A stretch of 43,564 nt of DNA from Nitrospirota bacterium (GCA_015233655.1 JADFXI010000009.1:1-43564), one strand, 5' to 3'. Numbered from the stretch's first letter, positions 1-9,612 are shown. Notes: generated from the sequence alone by a model not told the origin. Program-made: numbers and translations.

Positions 1-482
1 TGATCAGTCTGCGTCCGTCCCAATTCATGGTAGCTGCCGAAGGCATTTACCTGGTAAAGACTCGTATGTCCTCCTGAAGCTATGAGTGCCAAAAAGGGGA
101 ATTCAGGTTTGTCCTCTTCCAGAAAGGCTGAAAATATGTGGCCTTCAAGATGGTTGACGGCAACAAGAGGTATTCCGCGAACGTAGCCAACTGCTTTTGC
201 GAACCCGCAGCCTACGAGCAGCGAACCGATCAGGCCAGGACCGTGACAGACCGCAATGGCATCAATAGCGTCGAAGGTGATGTTTGCAGCTGCAAGGGCT
301 TCATCCACAACAGGCCAGATCATTTCTATATGCCTGCGAGACGCCAGTTCAGGCACAATCCCGCCGTACTTGCTATGGATGTCCGACTGGGAAGAAACGA
401 TAGAAGACAGGATTTGCTCGCCATGCGAAACTACTGCAGCAGACGTATCGTCGCAAGACGTATCAATACCGAGAATGATCAT
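1..482 (-). CDS. tsaD: TsaD, tRNA threonylcarbamoyladenosine transferase subunit (partial, 3' end off the left edge)
   Basis: TsaD transfers the threonylcarbamoyl group from threonylcarbamoyl-AMP to A37 of tRNAs that read ANN codons, in a cytoplasmic complex with TsaB and TsaE. The minus-strand reading starts at the ATG at 482-480 and stays open to base 1, giving about 160 N-terminal residues. The start reads MIILGIDTSCDDTSAAVV, the family ATPase-fold N-terminus. It continues with a GPGLIGSLLVG-type loop, an HLEGH metal-binding motif and SGGHTSLY. The last visible residues (LGRTQTD) match the point before the usual DDAAGEAFDK segment, so only the C-terminal half is missing. The gene begins 23 bases after the frame-corrected end of ccsB and is probably cotranscribed with it. 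No good Shine-Dalgarno is visible. Identity is secure; the paralogue HypF has a different N-terminus. Confidence 0.93.
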   Translation of the reverse strand, partial: MIILGIDTSCDDTSAAVVSHGEQILSSIVSSQSDIHSKYGGIVPELASRRHIEMIWPVVDEALAAANITFDAIDAIAVCHGPGLIGSLLVGCGFAKAVGYVRGIPLVAVNHLEGHIFSAFLEEDKPEFPFLALIASGGHTSLYQVNAFGSYHELGRTQTD

Positions 483-505
483 ATTAACAGAGCTGGAGGC
501 CGGTT

Positions 506-1590
506 TTATCCCCCACCATAAGAATGAAGTCCGCTCAGCAAAAGGTTTACACCCAGATAGGTGAAAACTGTGCAGACAAATCCGACAACAGCTACAATAG
601 CTATCTTTTGCCCCCTCCAGCCCCTCAAAAATCTCGCATGGAGATAAATGCGTAAACAAACCAGGTAATCAACGACCACGTCTCCTTAGGGTCCCAGCTC
701 CAATACCGGCCCCATGCCTGGTCCGCCCATATCGCTCCGAAAATAAGGCCGCCAAGAGTGAATATCGGAAAGCCTACAGCCACACTCTTATAAGTAAGGT
801 CATCGAGCACGTCCGGGGACAAAGAAAACGAGGTGATAATATTTTTCAGCACGTGGCCGAATTTCCAGATTGCAAAGATTAAAGCGGCAGCCGCCAAATA
901 ACTGCCGAGCACAATAGCTCCCGAGCTGTTCCTGTATGTCGCCTTAAAAAGATAACTCTTTAAGAACGATTCGGGAGAACTCACAGCGACCCTGAAGACC
1001 AGAAAATCAATTCCCATGGCAAGGAGCACCGAAACAAAAATGCCAAGGGCAACAGTCCAGAAAACATAGCCGGCGCTTTTCTTGTCATCGGTGGTAGCCA
1101 CCAGGTACATCATGGCTGTCGCAAAAGAGATGGCAAAGGCCGCATATGATGTAAAACTCATAGTGACATGCGCCAGGAGCCAGTTGCTCTGAAGGGCAGG
1201 TATCAGCGGATGAATATTTTTATCCATGCCGGATATGTCTATAAAGGCCAGGGCCATACCGGCAATAGGCGTGATAAATGCCCCAAAAGACCGGTTCCTG
1301 TACTTCCACTCGATTATGAGATAGCCCAGTATCAGACACCAGACGAAAAAGATGAGAGATTCATAAAGGTTGGTAAGAGGAATCGCCCTAAGTATCCCCA
1401 TTTGGCCGATCTCGTAAAACTCCTTCCAACGCAGGAAGAACGCCATTGTGTGGGACACAAAGCCGACTGCGGTTATCGTTGTCGCGATAATCCCGACCGC
1501 GGAATTCCTGAAGACCAGGTAGGCTATATATGCAACCATTGCGAGGATATAAGCAATGCCGGATATTCCAAAAAATTGAGAACTGTCCAT
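506..1590 (-). CDS. ccsB: CcsB/CcsA-type System II cytochrome c biogenesis protein, interrupted by an apparent -1 frameshift
   Basis: This is the multi-spanning heme-handling half of the ResB/CcsB cytochrome c synthase, which exports heme and attaches it to CXXCH motifs outside the membrane. The uninterrupted reading frame is 625-1590 (321 residues) and begins after a good GGAGG site. It has about eight hydrophobic segments and the WWD heme signature ([19 protein letters not shown]). It stops at a TGA (627-625) directly after a five-T run, just short of the family C-terminus. The -1 frame continues from that point with LRGWRGQK, a hydrophobic helix and GLHSYGGG, ending in TAA at 508-506. This is the expected last helix of the family. 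One more T, or a -1 slip on T TTT TGA, would join the two parts. The final His belongs to the conserved periplasmic His pair of the family, so the short product would probably be inactive. Sequencing error, a real mutation and programmed slippage all remain possible. Confidence 0.88.
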
Positions 1591-1619
1591 CAGAGACCTC
1601 CGTAGCTGTCGGCTGTTAG

Positions 1620-3035
1620 TTAAGCCTGCAATTCTTTCGTTATCTTATCTATCTTATGTTCAAACGAGATCTTGTTCTTATTCGCAGAGGCGGCTACAAA
1701 GACCTTGGCCCCGCCTTTCTCTTCACTGAATCTTACCCATACCCTTTCATGCCCCATAAAAAATGTGGCGTACAGACCCAATGTCATGACCAGGCAGCCG
1801 AGATACACGACACCCACGCCCGGATCTTTGCGCACCTGTAACCCGGTATATTGAGCGCCCCAGAGATGCTTGAACTCCACTGTCCCGTCTGCCACCTTCC
1901 AGGTCTGAGGCAGACGCGCCAGAATCCACTGGCGGTATTTCTGTTGTCCGTTCTCGGAAAATTCCACAAGGGCCGCAGGATTATGCATCATTTCAATATA
2001 CGTATAGAGCCTGCCGGACTCATCCATGGCGAGCGCCGGACTAAAATCAATTACTTTCGCGCTTACGCCGCTGCCGGCAATGGCAAAGGTCTCGCCGAAT
2101 TTGACATTAACTTCTTCTTTTGCCCCTTTATTGGAGGTGACCATAAACTTAAATATCGAATCTTTGCTCGGAGAGTATCCATAGCTCGACTGGTAGAAAG
2201 TAATGCCCTTATAATGTAAAGGGCTGTTGACATCAATTTCTCTTTCCTTTATCACTTCCCTGCCCTTCTCCAATATAGTCAACCGGCTCTTGAAAGATTT
2301 TGGAGTATCGGAATTATCATAAAAAGAGACATCAAAGTTGTCGCACCGTATTTCGAAACCGAGCGGAATCTGCATAGACTCGCTCTTGTAGGCAATATCT
2401 GACACATTCCCTTCAGGCAAATTCAGAGAAGCGTTAAAACCGAAAATCATGCCTATTACAGCTCCTGCCATAATGATCAAGATGCTCAAATGAACGACGT
2501 AAACTCCGAGTCTGCTGTATCTGCCCTTTTCAGAGTACAACTGAAACGCACCGCTGTCCTCCCGGACGTCTGCGGCAAACCCATTCCCCTTGAGGACCGC
2601 TCGCGCCTTCTCTGACGCGTTGCCGGGTTTGCCCTTTACGACAAATTCCCTTTTTATGGACATGGTACTGAATATTTCAGGTGCAAGAGGCTTGATGGGC
2701 TCCTTGACGACTTTCCAGATTTTCGGCAGTCTGTCAAGTGAACATATGACGAGATTCGCAGCGAAAACAAACAAGAACGACATAAACCACCACGAGCGGA
2801 ACATGTCGGTAAAACCGAGTGTGTTCAATATGCGAAATGCGGTGGGCGCAAAGTTCTCACCGACAAACTTGGCAAGCAGTTTTATATTACGTTCAGGCTC
2901 GGCCTGCTGCTCAATTACGGTGCCGACGATGGATGTGAGTGATATTATCGAGAAAACAACCACCGCAAGTTTGACTGAAGAAAATATGTTCCATATAGTG
3001 TCTGTTAAGCTATTGTTTTTCCTGTCGCTACTCAC
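1620..3035 (-). CDS. resB: ResB (Ccs1) cytochrome c biogenesis protein
   Basis: ResB/Ccs1 is the partner of CcsB in System II cytochrome c maturation and presents apocytochrome outside the membrane. The 471-residue product has a hydrophobic segment near residues 18-42 with the SVKLAVVVFSIISLTSIVGTV pattern typical of the family. A second helix follows near 80-98 and a third near 172-195 (VYVVHLSILIIMAGAVIGMIFGF). A long extracytoplasmic domain comes next, and a last helix lies around 405-425. The start codon is GTG (3035-3033). An AGGAGG lies about 12 bases upstream, a longer spacing than usual. The gene sits 29 bases upstream of ccsB, in the usual resB-ccsB order. Its clients in this window include the monoheme cytochrome at 41229-41564 and the heme domain of CoxB. 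Confidence 0.93.
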   Translation of the reverse strand: MSSDRKNNSLTDTIWNIFSSVKLAVVVFSIISLTSIVGTVIEQQAEPERNIKLLAKFVGENFAPTAFRILNTLGFTDMFRSWWFMSFLFVFAANLVICSLDRLPKIWKVVKEPIKPLAPEIFSTMSIKREFVVKGKPGNASEKARAVLKGNGFAADVREDSGAFQLYSEKGRYSRLGVYVVHLSILIIMAGAVIGMIFGFNASLNLPEGNVSDIAYKSESMQIPLGFEIRCDNFDVSFYDNSDTPKSFKSRLTILEKGREVIKEREIDVNSPLHYKGITFYQSSYGYSPSKDSIFKFMVTSNKGAKEEVNVKFGETFAIAGSGVSAKVIDFSPALAMDESGRLYTYIEMMHNPAALVEFSENGQQKYRQWILARLPQTWKVADGTVEFKHLWGAQYTGLQVRKDPGVGVVYLGCLVMTLGLYATFFMGHERVWVRFSEEKGGAKVFVAASANKNKISFEHKIDKITKELQA

Positions 3036-3142
3036 CGGCTAAAGATTACCTCCTCTGCGAAGTGGTCGAGGCCAACTACGAATTTTAATATTAGCATTAA
3101 CAACGCGCAATCTTCAAGAAAGAACAGCAAAGAGATTTGAAC

Positions 3143-4984
3143 TTATTCGGGTTGTCCTGCAGCAATTTGAGTTATGCTTGTGACCGGAACAGTCGCGGTA
3201 AAGACCGAACCTTTGCCCTCTATACTCTCAGCAGCAAGATTGCCTCCGAGGATTTCAGACATCTTTCGCGCCATGCCAAGACCTGATATGGACTGGAGCA
3301 ATGCCTCATCACCGATCAAGCTATTAATTTCATCATTGCTGAATCCTTTTCCGGTATCGGCAACCGATATTTCCAAATACTCTGTCTCATCCTTCATTTT
3401 TTCGGTAGCTAATATGGTGACAGTGCCGGCACTGGTATTAATCATGGCGTTATTCACGACATTCATCAAAATCTTCTTGAGCATCAACCGGTCTGTATGC
3501 AGTATCTTGTGCTCGAACTCGTCCTGGCAATCCGCAATCACCTCTATTTCTTTTGTGCCTTTCAGGCCCTTTGCGAAGGACTCAATTTCACTCATGAACT
3601 CACAAAGACTAAACTCTTCATTGACTTTAGCCAGCCTTCCCTGTTCAAGCTGGGCAATATCGTAAAGATTGTCCACGTACAGGAGAAGGCTTCTTGACAC
3701 CCTCAACATATCATCGAGCGCCTCTCTGCCTTTGGCACCGAGTTGATGCTCATTCATAATCAACACATCAGCCGAAGCAGCCATGTCGGACAAGGGCACC
3801 CTTAGCTCATCTGAAAGGCCCTCGTAGGGAGCGCAGGACACCTTTGCCTTTGCAGTCTTGAGACTTTCCGATTGCATAGCTTCCTTGGTCTTCAGTTCAT
3901 CCACCATCGACTCAAAGGCGTTTCTTAACTCAAGCAATTCCCCGCTGTAGTCCTTTCCGAGGCTGATATCGCCAAGACGTCCGTCAGCTACAATTTTAGT
4001 TGCGCTTATAATTTTTTCGACCGGTCTTGAAACAAGTTTAGGCCCAGAATAAGTGCTCTTGAAGAGCATGATTATCAGGACCACGCCGGCATATATGGCA
4101 CACAATACCAATACAATAAGCAGGGGCCGTCCGACCTCGGCGTTGTCGATAGTCCCAACCAGACGGAAGGGGGCATTCTCCAGCGAGACAACATCGAAAA
4201 AGATGTTGTCCCTTAATTCCACGGCGTTGCCCTTTCCTTCCTTGGGAACATTGTATTTCATTCTTTTGTCAGGAAATCCCTTCTGCGTCAGGATCAGGTT
4301 TCCTTCCCTGTCGATCATTTCGACTTTTTCTGTTTTATAAACAGGGTTTTCAATGTGGAGAAGTCTGTAGAGCTTGTCAATATTCGGAACAGCGTAGACA
4401 AGACCTATTATTCCTTCTTTGTCATCAAAAACAGGCGCCAGGAAACCCATTCCGCTGTCGCTGCTGTAAAATATGCGTACCGACGGAGATTTCAGCTCAG
4501 CTACGGCCCCGGAAAAAAAACTTCTGTCCGACCAGTTGCTGCCTGTCAACTCTCTCTGCGTACTCGAAACAATGGTCCCGTCCTTTAACAAGAGAACGGC
4601 CATTTTGAATGGAGATGAAAGGACTGTCTCGTCAAGCAATTTCAGAGATGCCGCCTCAATGGCCCCCCTTGCGGAATCAGCAGCCTTCTTCTTTCTCTTG
4701 TCGGTAGCAGCAGCCAATAGAGTATTTACGGAGAGGGCCTCCCTGACAACTTCGTTTCTTGCAATATATTCGACGTTCTTTTTGGCCTGCTCGAACCACG
4801 TATCAACGACAAGCCTTTTCTCTGCGGATAGATTCATAAGATACTGCCTGTGATAATCAGCAAATGGGTTCTGAGGGACCAGGAAATAGAAACCGCAGGC
4901 AAGCGCAGCAAACATACCCAGCATGAAAAGGAAAGGAAAGAACAGGAGCCTGTTACTAATTTTCTTTGAAAATGATATTTTCAT
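3143..4984 (-). CDS. Cache-HAMP sensor kinase-like protein lacking the H-box histidine
   Basis: This 613-residue membrane sensor has a transmembrane helix at about residues 13-36 and an extracytoplasmic region of roughly 250 residues with a double-Cache pattern. A second helix follows at about 287-308, then a HAMP linker at about 312-375, a HisKA-like dimerisation region and a HATPase_c domain. The H-box region reads GLSDELRVPLSDM: Asp392 stands where the phospho-accepting His of SHELRTPL should be (GAT codon against CAT). The ATPase part keeps an N box (MNVVNNA), the DTGKGF loop and the SGLGMA loop. It could therefore bind ATP but not autophosphorylate at the normal site. No response regulator gene is adjacent. 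It may act as a pseudokinase, as a heterodimer partner, or be decaying. The ATG at 4984 is the only sensible start. The ligand is unknown. Confidence 0.85.
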   Translation of the reverse strand: MKISFSKKISNRLLFFPFLFMLGMFAALACGFYFLVPQNPFADYHRQYLMNLSAEKRLVVDTWFEQAKKNVEYIARNEVVREALSVNTLLAAATDKRKKKAADSARGAIEAASLKLLDETVLSSPFKMAVLLLKDGTIVSSTQRELTGSNWSDRSFFSGAVAELKSPSVRIFYSSDSGMGFLAPVFDDKEGIIGLVYAVPNIDKLYRLLHIENPVYKTEKVEMIDREGNLILTQKGFPDKRMKYNVPKEGKGNAVELRDNIFFDVVSLENAPFRLVGTIDNAEVGRPLLIVLVLCAIYAGVVLIIMLFKSTYSGPKLVSRPVEKIISATKIVADGRLGDISLGKDYSGELLELRNAFESMVDELKTKEAMQSESLKTAKAKVSCAPYEGLSDELRVPLSDMAASADVLIMNEHQLGAKGREALDDMLRVSRSLLLYVDNLYDIAQLEQGRLAKVNEEFSLCEFMSEIESFAKGLKGTKEIEVIADCQDEFEHKILHTDRLMLKKILMNVVNNAMINTSAGTVTILATEKMKDETEYLEISVADTGKGFSNDEINSLIGDEALLQSISGLGMARKMSEILGGNLAAESIEGKGSVFTATVPVTSITQIAAGQPE

Positions 4985-5044
4985 TCGGATTCCCGCTTAT
5001 ATTTTAAACAAAATTCAGATGTTGTTAACATACACTATTACAGC

Positions 5045-6580
5045 TTATTGATGCAAATATTCAAGGGTTTTTATCAAAGCCTCAGCCTTTTTCATGGTTT
5101 CGTAATATTCTCTTTCAGGGTCAGAATCGGCCACAATGCCCGCTCCTGCCTGGACATACGCGTAATTGTCTTTAATAACGAAAGAGCGTATGATGATGTT
5201 CAGGTCCATGCAGCCTGAAAAGCCGACATAACCGAGTGAGCCTGTATAGGGCCCGCGTGCGACAGGTTCGAGTTCATCGATAATTTCCATGCATCTTACC
5301 TTCGGCACGCCCGTAATAGTGCCGCCCGGGAAAACGGCCTTCGTGAGATCAAAGCAGTTTTTGCCGCTCTCGAGCAGCCCCTTTATGTTGGAGACAATAT
5401 GTATCACATGCGAATAGTCCTCTGTTATCATTAGTTCATCCACTGAAACGCTGCCGAATTCGGCCACCCTTCCGATGTCGTTCCTCTCTAAATCTATAAG
5501 CATAATGTGCTCCGCCCTCTCCTTTTCATTGAGCAGCAATTCGGCCCTCATCAAAGCGTCCTCGTCAACATTCATGCCTCGCGGCCTGGTGCCGGCAATT
5601 GGCCTGGTTTCAATAATGCGGTCCTTCACCATGACAAGGCGTTCGGGCGACGAACTGACGATACAGTAATCTCCAAAATCAGCAAAGGCGGCAAATGGGG
5701 ACGGGTTTATATGCCGCAGTATCTTATAAATGCCCCACGGCTCGACCCCTTCGACAGATGCAGAAAGCCGCTGGGACAGATTGGCCTGAAATATGTCTCC
5801 CGCAGCAATATATTCTTTGGCCTTCCTTACCATATCCATATAACGGTCCTTCCCGATTTCATGCTCAATCTCAAAGGCCCTTTTTCCTGCGGTCCCGGAA
5901 CTTATGCTGCCGGAATACTTTTCACCGGGACGGTGTTCTCCATAAGCAGCAAGCTGTTCACTCAACCCGCCAATCGCGTCCGCCGCCTCTTCATAAGCCA
6001 TCTGCCAGTCTACGTCCCCGAGTTCCCTGAATCCCTGTTCAGTCTGCCTGGCACCGGGAGACAGAACAAGCCATGCTTTTTTTTCAAAATGGTCAAAAGA
6101 AATGACCTTGTCAGCCATCATGAAATGAACATCGGGTATATGCAGGTCATCTACGGCATTTCGCGGAATGTCTTCGAGGTATCTGACAAAGTCATAGGAA
6201 AGCAATCCGATAGCGCCTCCCTGGAAAGGGGGAAGTTCCCTGGCAGGGACTTGAGGATAGGCGGAAACAAGCTCGTTCAACCGCTCCAACGGCGGCCTGA
6301 ACGAAATAGCGTCTTTACCGCTTCCCGGCGAACTGATGTTCAGCTCGCCGTTCTTCGCATTCAGCACCAAATAAGGGTCAAAAGCGATAAACGAATAGCG
6401 GGCTATTTTGAACGGGCCCTTTACGCTCTCAAGGAGAATTCTATGCCGGCGCTGACACGATTTTGAAACCGCTTCATAAACCAGATACGGCTCGGCATAA
6501 GGTATCTGAATGAAAAGAGGAGGTACGCCGCCGCTTGAGGCTGCCGCGATAAAATCTGTCTTGCTCAGATTCAATTTCAC
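5045..6580 (-). CDS. pabB: Chorismate-utilising aminodeoxychorismate synthase component I (PabB) or anthranilate synthase component I
   Basis: The 511-residue protein belongs to the TrpE/PabB family, which aminates chorismate using ammonia from a glutaminase partner to make aminodeoxychorismate (folate) or anthranilate (tryptophan). The N-terminal half carries ARYSFIAFDPYLVL. The chorismate-binding half has ETRPIAGTRPRG, DLERNDIGRVAEFGSV, GGTITGVPKVRCMEIIDELEP and the C-terminal QAGAGIVADSDPEREYYET. The GGTITG and SLGYVGFSGCMDLNI segments look PabB-like. The PIAGT motif is that of anthranilate synthases, since classical PabB has PIKGT with a nucleophilic Lys. No glutaminase, trp or folate genes are adjacent, so context does not decide. 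The GTG start overlaps the dcd stop codon by one base (TAGTG), which implies translational coupling to dcd. Confidence 0.82.
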   Translation of the reverse strand: MKLNLSKTDFIAAASSGGVPPLFIQIPYAEPYLVYEAVSKSCQRRHRILLESVKGPFKIARYSFIAFDPYLVLNAKNGELNISSPGSGKDAISFRPPLERLNELVSAYPQVPARELPPFQGGAIGLLSYDFVRYLEDIPRNAVDDLHIPDVHFMMADKVISFDHFEKKAWLVLSPGARQTEQGFRELGDVDWQMAYEEAADAIGGLSEQLAAYGEHRPGEKYSGSISSGTAGKRAFEIEHEIGKDRYMDMVRKAKEYIAAGDIFQANLSQRLSASVEGVEPWGIYKILRHINPSPFAAFADFGDYCIVSSSPERLVMVKDRIIETRPIAGTRPRGMNVDEDALMRAELLLNEKERAEHIMLIDLERNDIGRVAEFGSVSVDELMITEDYSHVIHIVSNIKGLLESGKNCFDLTKAVFPGGTITGVPKVRCMEIIDELEPVARGPYTGSLGYVGFSGCMDLNIIIRSFVIKDNYAYVQAGAGIVADSDPEREYYETMKKAEALIKTLEYLHQ

Positions 6581-7128
6581 TACAGCTTAGGTAACGTAAT
6601 GCCCTTTTGCGCCTGATATTTACCGGCCTTGTCCTTGTACGATGTCTTGCACAGTTCCGCGGCCTGCAAAAAAATGAGCTGGGCTATGCCCTCGTTGGCA
6701 TAAATTTTTGCCGGCAGCGGCGTAGTGTTGGATATTTCGATAGTGACATGCCCCTCCCATTCCGGCTCAAGAGGAGTTACATTGACAACTATTCCGCATC
6801 TCGCATAGGTAGATTTGCCCAGACAGATGACCAGCACGTCCCTCGGAATCCTGAAATATTCGAGAGACCTGGCAAGAGCGAACGAATTCGGAGGCACAAT
6901 ACATACGTCTCCCTTAAAATCAATAAAGCTTGCCGTATCGAATTTCTTGGGGTCTATGACTGTTGAATTAACATTCGTGAAAATCTTGAACTCGTCCTCT
7001 ATCCGCATGTCGTATCCATAAGAGCTGATACCGTAAGATATGACGCCCTCTCTCGCCTGACTCTCCTGGAACGGCTCAATCATGCCTCCCAGCGCCATGT
7101 CATGTATCCACCTGTCATTTTTCACCAT
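6580..7128 (-). CDS. dcd: dCTP deaminase
   Basis: Dcd deaminates dCTP to dUTP, the first step of the deaminase route to dTMP, as a cytoplasmic trimer of the dUTPase fold. The 182-residue product has [14 protein letters not shown] near the N-terminus. It then has [28 protein letters not shown] and [16 protein letters not shown] with the catalytic Glu, followed by GIAQLIF. The length is close to the E. coli enzyme (193). It starts at ATG 7128 with a GAGGAG site a few bases upstream. The stop codon shares one base with the GTG start of the downstream chorismate enzyme, so the two are coupled. A bifunctional dCTP deaminase/dUTPase is possible from sequence alone but not shown. Confidence 0.94.
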   Translation of the reverse strand: MVKNDRWIHDMALGGMIEPFQESQAREGVISYGISSYGYDMRIEDEFKIFTNVNSTVIDPKKFDTASFIDFKGDVCIVPPNSFALARSLEYFRIPRDVLVICLGKSTYARCGIVVNVTPLEPEWEGHVTIEISNTTPLPAKIYANEGIAQLIFLQAAELCKTSYKDKAGKYQAQKGITLPKL

Positions 7129-7218
7129 AACCCACTCCTCTGAAACATCGTCACGACATAACCCTCATTAAAATAACACAGCGTCACTAGAGCAGGCAAG
7201 AATAATGGAGATGATTAT

Positions 7219-9612
7219 TTAATCCGATAGCGGCAGCCCGGCTTTCAGCCTTTCCCTCAACAGATATGCCTGTCCAAGAGAAATGCACGCGTCATTGCAG
7301 GGAACATGAATATTCGCGAATACTTTGAACCCGAGTGGTTCCAGAGCACCGACCGCTCTTTCAAATATGTAGCTGTTCTGAAAAACACCTCCGCTCAGCG
7401 CGACATGCCCTATGCCGTATGAGTCCCTTATGCGTGATGCCGCCGCCGCGATAGCGTCAACTATAGTATTATGGAACCTGGCAGCTATCCTGCTTTTTAA
7501 TTCTCCGCTTTTTACCTCATCAATTATCTGCAGGACCGTTTCCGAAAAATCGATATTCAACGGACCGCTCCCCAGCACCGCAAAAGCATACGAGTCTGAA
7601 ATGCCTTCTTCAATTTCATTTTCGAGCGCAATGGCGGCTTCGCCTTCAAACGTGTTGCTGTCACATACGCCGGCCAAAGCTGATACAGCATCAAAAAGAC
7701 GTCCGGCGCCGGAAGATAGCGGGGAGAATTGCCGGTTAACAGCGAGTTTCAACATCATTTCAACCGTCTCGTAGCCATACCTGTCGACGAACGACACTGC
7801 TTCCAGGTTTTCCATAACAATACGCTTGAGGCGTTCGGGGTCTCTCTCCCTGATACGCGAAGCGCCGACTATAGCGCTAATTGCCGTTCTCCAACACTCC
7901 TTGATGGCCCTTTCTCCGCCCGGCAACGGCATATAATTAAAGTGTGCAGCCCTGCTGAAGCCGCCTATGCCGCATACAAGGAATTCTCCGCCCCATAGAT
8001 TGCCGTCAGTCCCATAGCCCGTGCCATCCAGAGCAATCCCGATGACCTTATCTGTCAGCCCGTTTTCAGCCATTACCGATGCAATATGGGCATAGTGATG
8101 CTGCACAGCATATCCTTTTATGTCAGACCTGCTGATCTGCCTTAAGGCCCACTGCGTAGACAGATAACCCGGGTGCAGGTCATAAGCCAGCGCAACGGGC
8201 TCCGAGCGGTAAACCTGTTTCAGGTTGGCAAGCGTTTCCTCAAAAAAAAGCAGGGTCTCCAGGTTCTCCATATCGCCCATATGCTGGCTCACTACAGCAT
8301 AATTGCCTTTTGTAATGGCAAAACAGTTCTTTAAGTCCGCACCGCATCCAAGCACATCCGGCCCGTCGTCTTTCAGCAAAATGGGATCAGGGACAAACCC
8401 GCGTGCCCGGCGCACAAACCGCGCAGCAGTGCCTTCCATCTTCCGACTTTTGATTTTAACTACCGAATCATCGACCCTCATGAAAATGTCTCTGTTATGG
8501 AAAAGGAATGCGTCGGCAATATCAGACAGCTTATCGGCTGCTTCGTTATTGTCGATGACTATGGGCTCTTCGGATATGTTTCCGCTAGTCATAACCAGGG
8601 CCTTAAAATGATAGGCAGCAGACTGCAAACCGTCCGCTGCAGGATTATGAAACAAAAGATAATGAAGTGGCGTATACGGCAGCATAAAGCCTAGATATTT
8701 GTTTTTTGGGGCCACATCATAAGGCAGGGCAATCTCGTTTTTGTCGCCGCCATTGACCCTTTTTTTCAGCAGTACTATAGGCCTTCGCCAGTCCTTGAGC
8801 AACCGGTCCTCTTCAGCGGAAACAGCACAATATTTTTTGATAATGTCCGTAGCAGGAGACATCACGGCAAAGGGCTTGTTGCTCCGCCTCTTCTTTTCTC
8901 TCAGCTTTTGGACTGCCGTCTCATTCTCGGCATCACAACACAGATGAAAACCGCCGATGCCTTTTACAGCAATTATCGCACCCTGTTTCAACAAATCTAT
9001 AGCTGTCTTTATTGGATCTCGTATTTCCTCAACGCTGCAATCCCGTCCCTTGATCACCAACTCCACTGCCGGACCGCACTGGGAACAGGCATTAGGCTGT
9101 GCATGAAACCTGCGGCTGCCGGGCTCATTGTACTCGCTCATGCATTTCGTACACATAGAAAACGGCGCCATAGTAGTGTTTGGCCGGTCATAGGGCACCT
9201 GTCTGGTTATTGAATATCTCGGGCCGCAATTAGTGCAGTTGATAAATGGATACAGATAGCGACGGTCCAGCGGGTTGAATAATTCGTTCCGGCATTCATC
9301 GCATAAGGAAGCGTCAGGTGAAACCAGCGTAAAACTGCCGCTGTCGCTGCTGCTGATGATTATGAAATCATCATGGCCCTTTGCAGGCACCTCGCGCACA
9401 TCTACCGTATCAATCTTTGCTAAAGGAGGATGACGCCTCTGCACAGCATCGATAAAATCTTCGCACCTGTCACCCTCGACCTCGATCACAACCCCGCCAG
9501 AGGTATTCCTGACAGATCCCTTGACGCCGAATTCCTTTGCGAGATTATAAACAAAGGGCCTGAATCCTACTCCCTGAACAATACCCTTAATGGAGAGAAG
9601 AAAACTTTTCAT
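7219..9612 (-). CDS. hypF: HypF carbamoyltransferase, [NiFe]-hydrogenase maturation
   Basis: HypF uses carbamoyl phosphate and ATP to carbamoylate the C-terminal Cys of HypE, the source of the cyanide ligands of the [NiFe] active site. The 797-residue protein has all the expected domains. An acylphosphatase-like N-terminus (GIVQGVGFRPFVYNLA, residues about 8-23) is followed by two zinc-finger motifs (CDECRNELF…CTNCG and CTKCM…CSQCG, about 105-185). A YrdC-like domain spans about 200-390. A Kae1-like C-terminal domain carries HHYAHIASVMAENG and DGTGYGTDGNLWGGEF. No other hyp or hydrogenase genes lie in this window, so it is an isolated maturation gene. The ATG at 9612 has no clear Shine-Dalgarno. 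A TATAAT on the minus strand (9623-9618) lies only five bases upstream, so a leaderless message is conceivable but unproven. Confidence 0.96.
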   Translation of the reverse strand: MKSFLLSIKGIVQGVGFRPFVYNLAKEFGVKGSVRNTSGGVVIEVEGDRCEDFIDAVQRRHPPLAKIDTVDVREVPAKGHDDFIIISSSDSGSFTLVSPDASLCDECRNELFNPLDRRYLYPFINCTNCGPRYSITRQVPYDRPNTTMAPFSMCTKCMSEYNEPGSRRFHAQPNACSQCGPAVELVIKGRDCSVEEIRDPIKTAIDLLKQGAIIAVKGIGGFHLCCDAENETAVQKLREKKRRSNKPFAVMSPATDIIKKYCAVSAEEDRLLKDWRRPIVLLKKRVNGGDKNEIALPYDVAPKNKYLGFMLPYTPLHYLLFHNPAADGLQSAAYHFKALVMTSGNISEEPIVIDNNEAADKLSDIADAFLFHNRDIFMRVDDSVVKIKSRKMEGTAARFVRRARGFVPDPILLKDDGPDVLGCGADLKNCFAITKGNYAVVSQHMGDMENLETLLFFEETLANLKQVYRSEPVALAYDLHPGYLSTQWALRQISRSDIKGYAVQHHYAHIASVMAENGLTDKVIGIALDGTGYGTDGNLWGGEFLVCGIGGFSRAAHFNYMPLPGGERAIKECWRTAISAIVGASRIRERDPERLKRIVMENLEAVSFVDRYGYETVEMMLKLAVNRQFSPLSSGAGRLFDAVSALAGVCDSNTFEGEAAIALENEIEEGISDSYAFAVLGSGPLNIDFSETVLQIIDEVKSGELKSRIAARFHNTIVDAIAAAASRIRDSYGIGHVALSGGVFQNSYIFERAVGALEPLGFKVFANIHVPCNDACISLGQAYLLRERLKAGLPLSD

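Noticed and set aside
138-521. 127-residue plus-strand frame at the left end
   Set aside because: Lies opposite tsaD, whose minus-strand reading carries all family motifs.
5507-6466. 319-residue plus-strand frame opposite the chorismate enzyme
   Set aside because: Antisense shadow of a clearly coding minus-strand gene. It has no ribosome site and no recognisable family.
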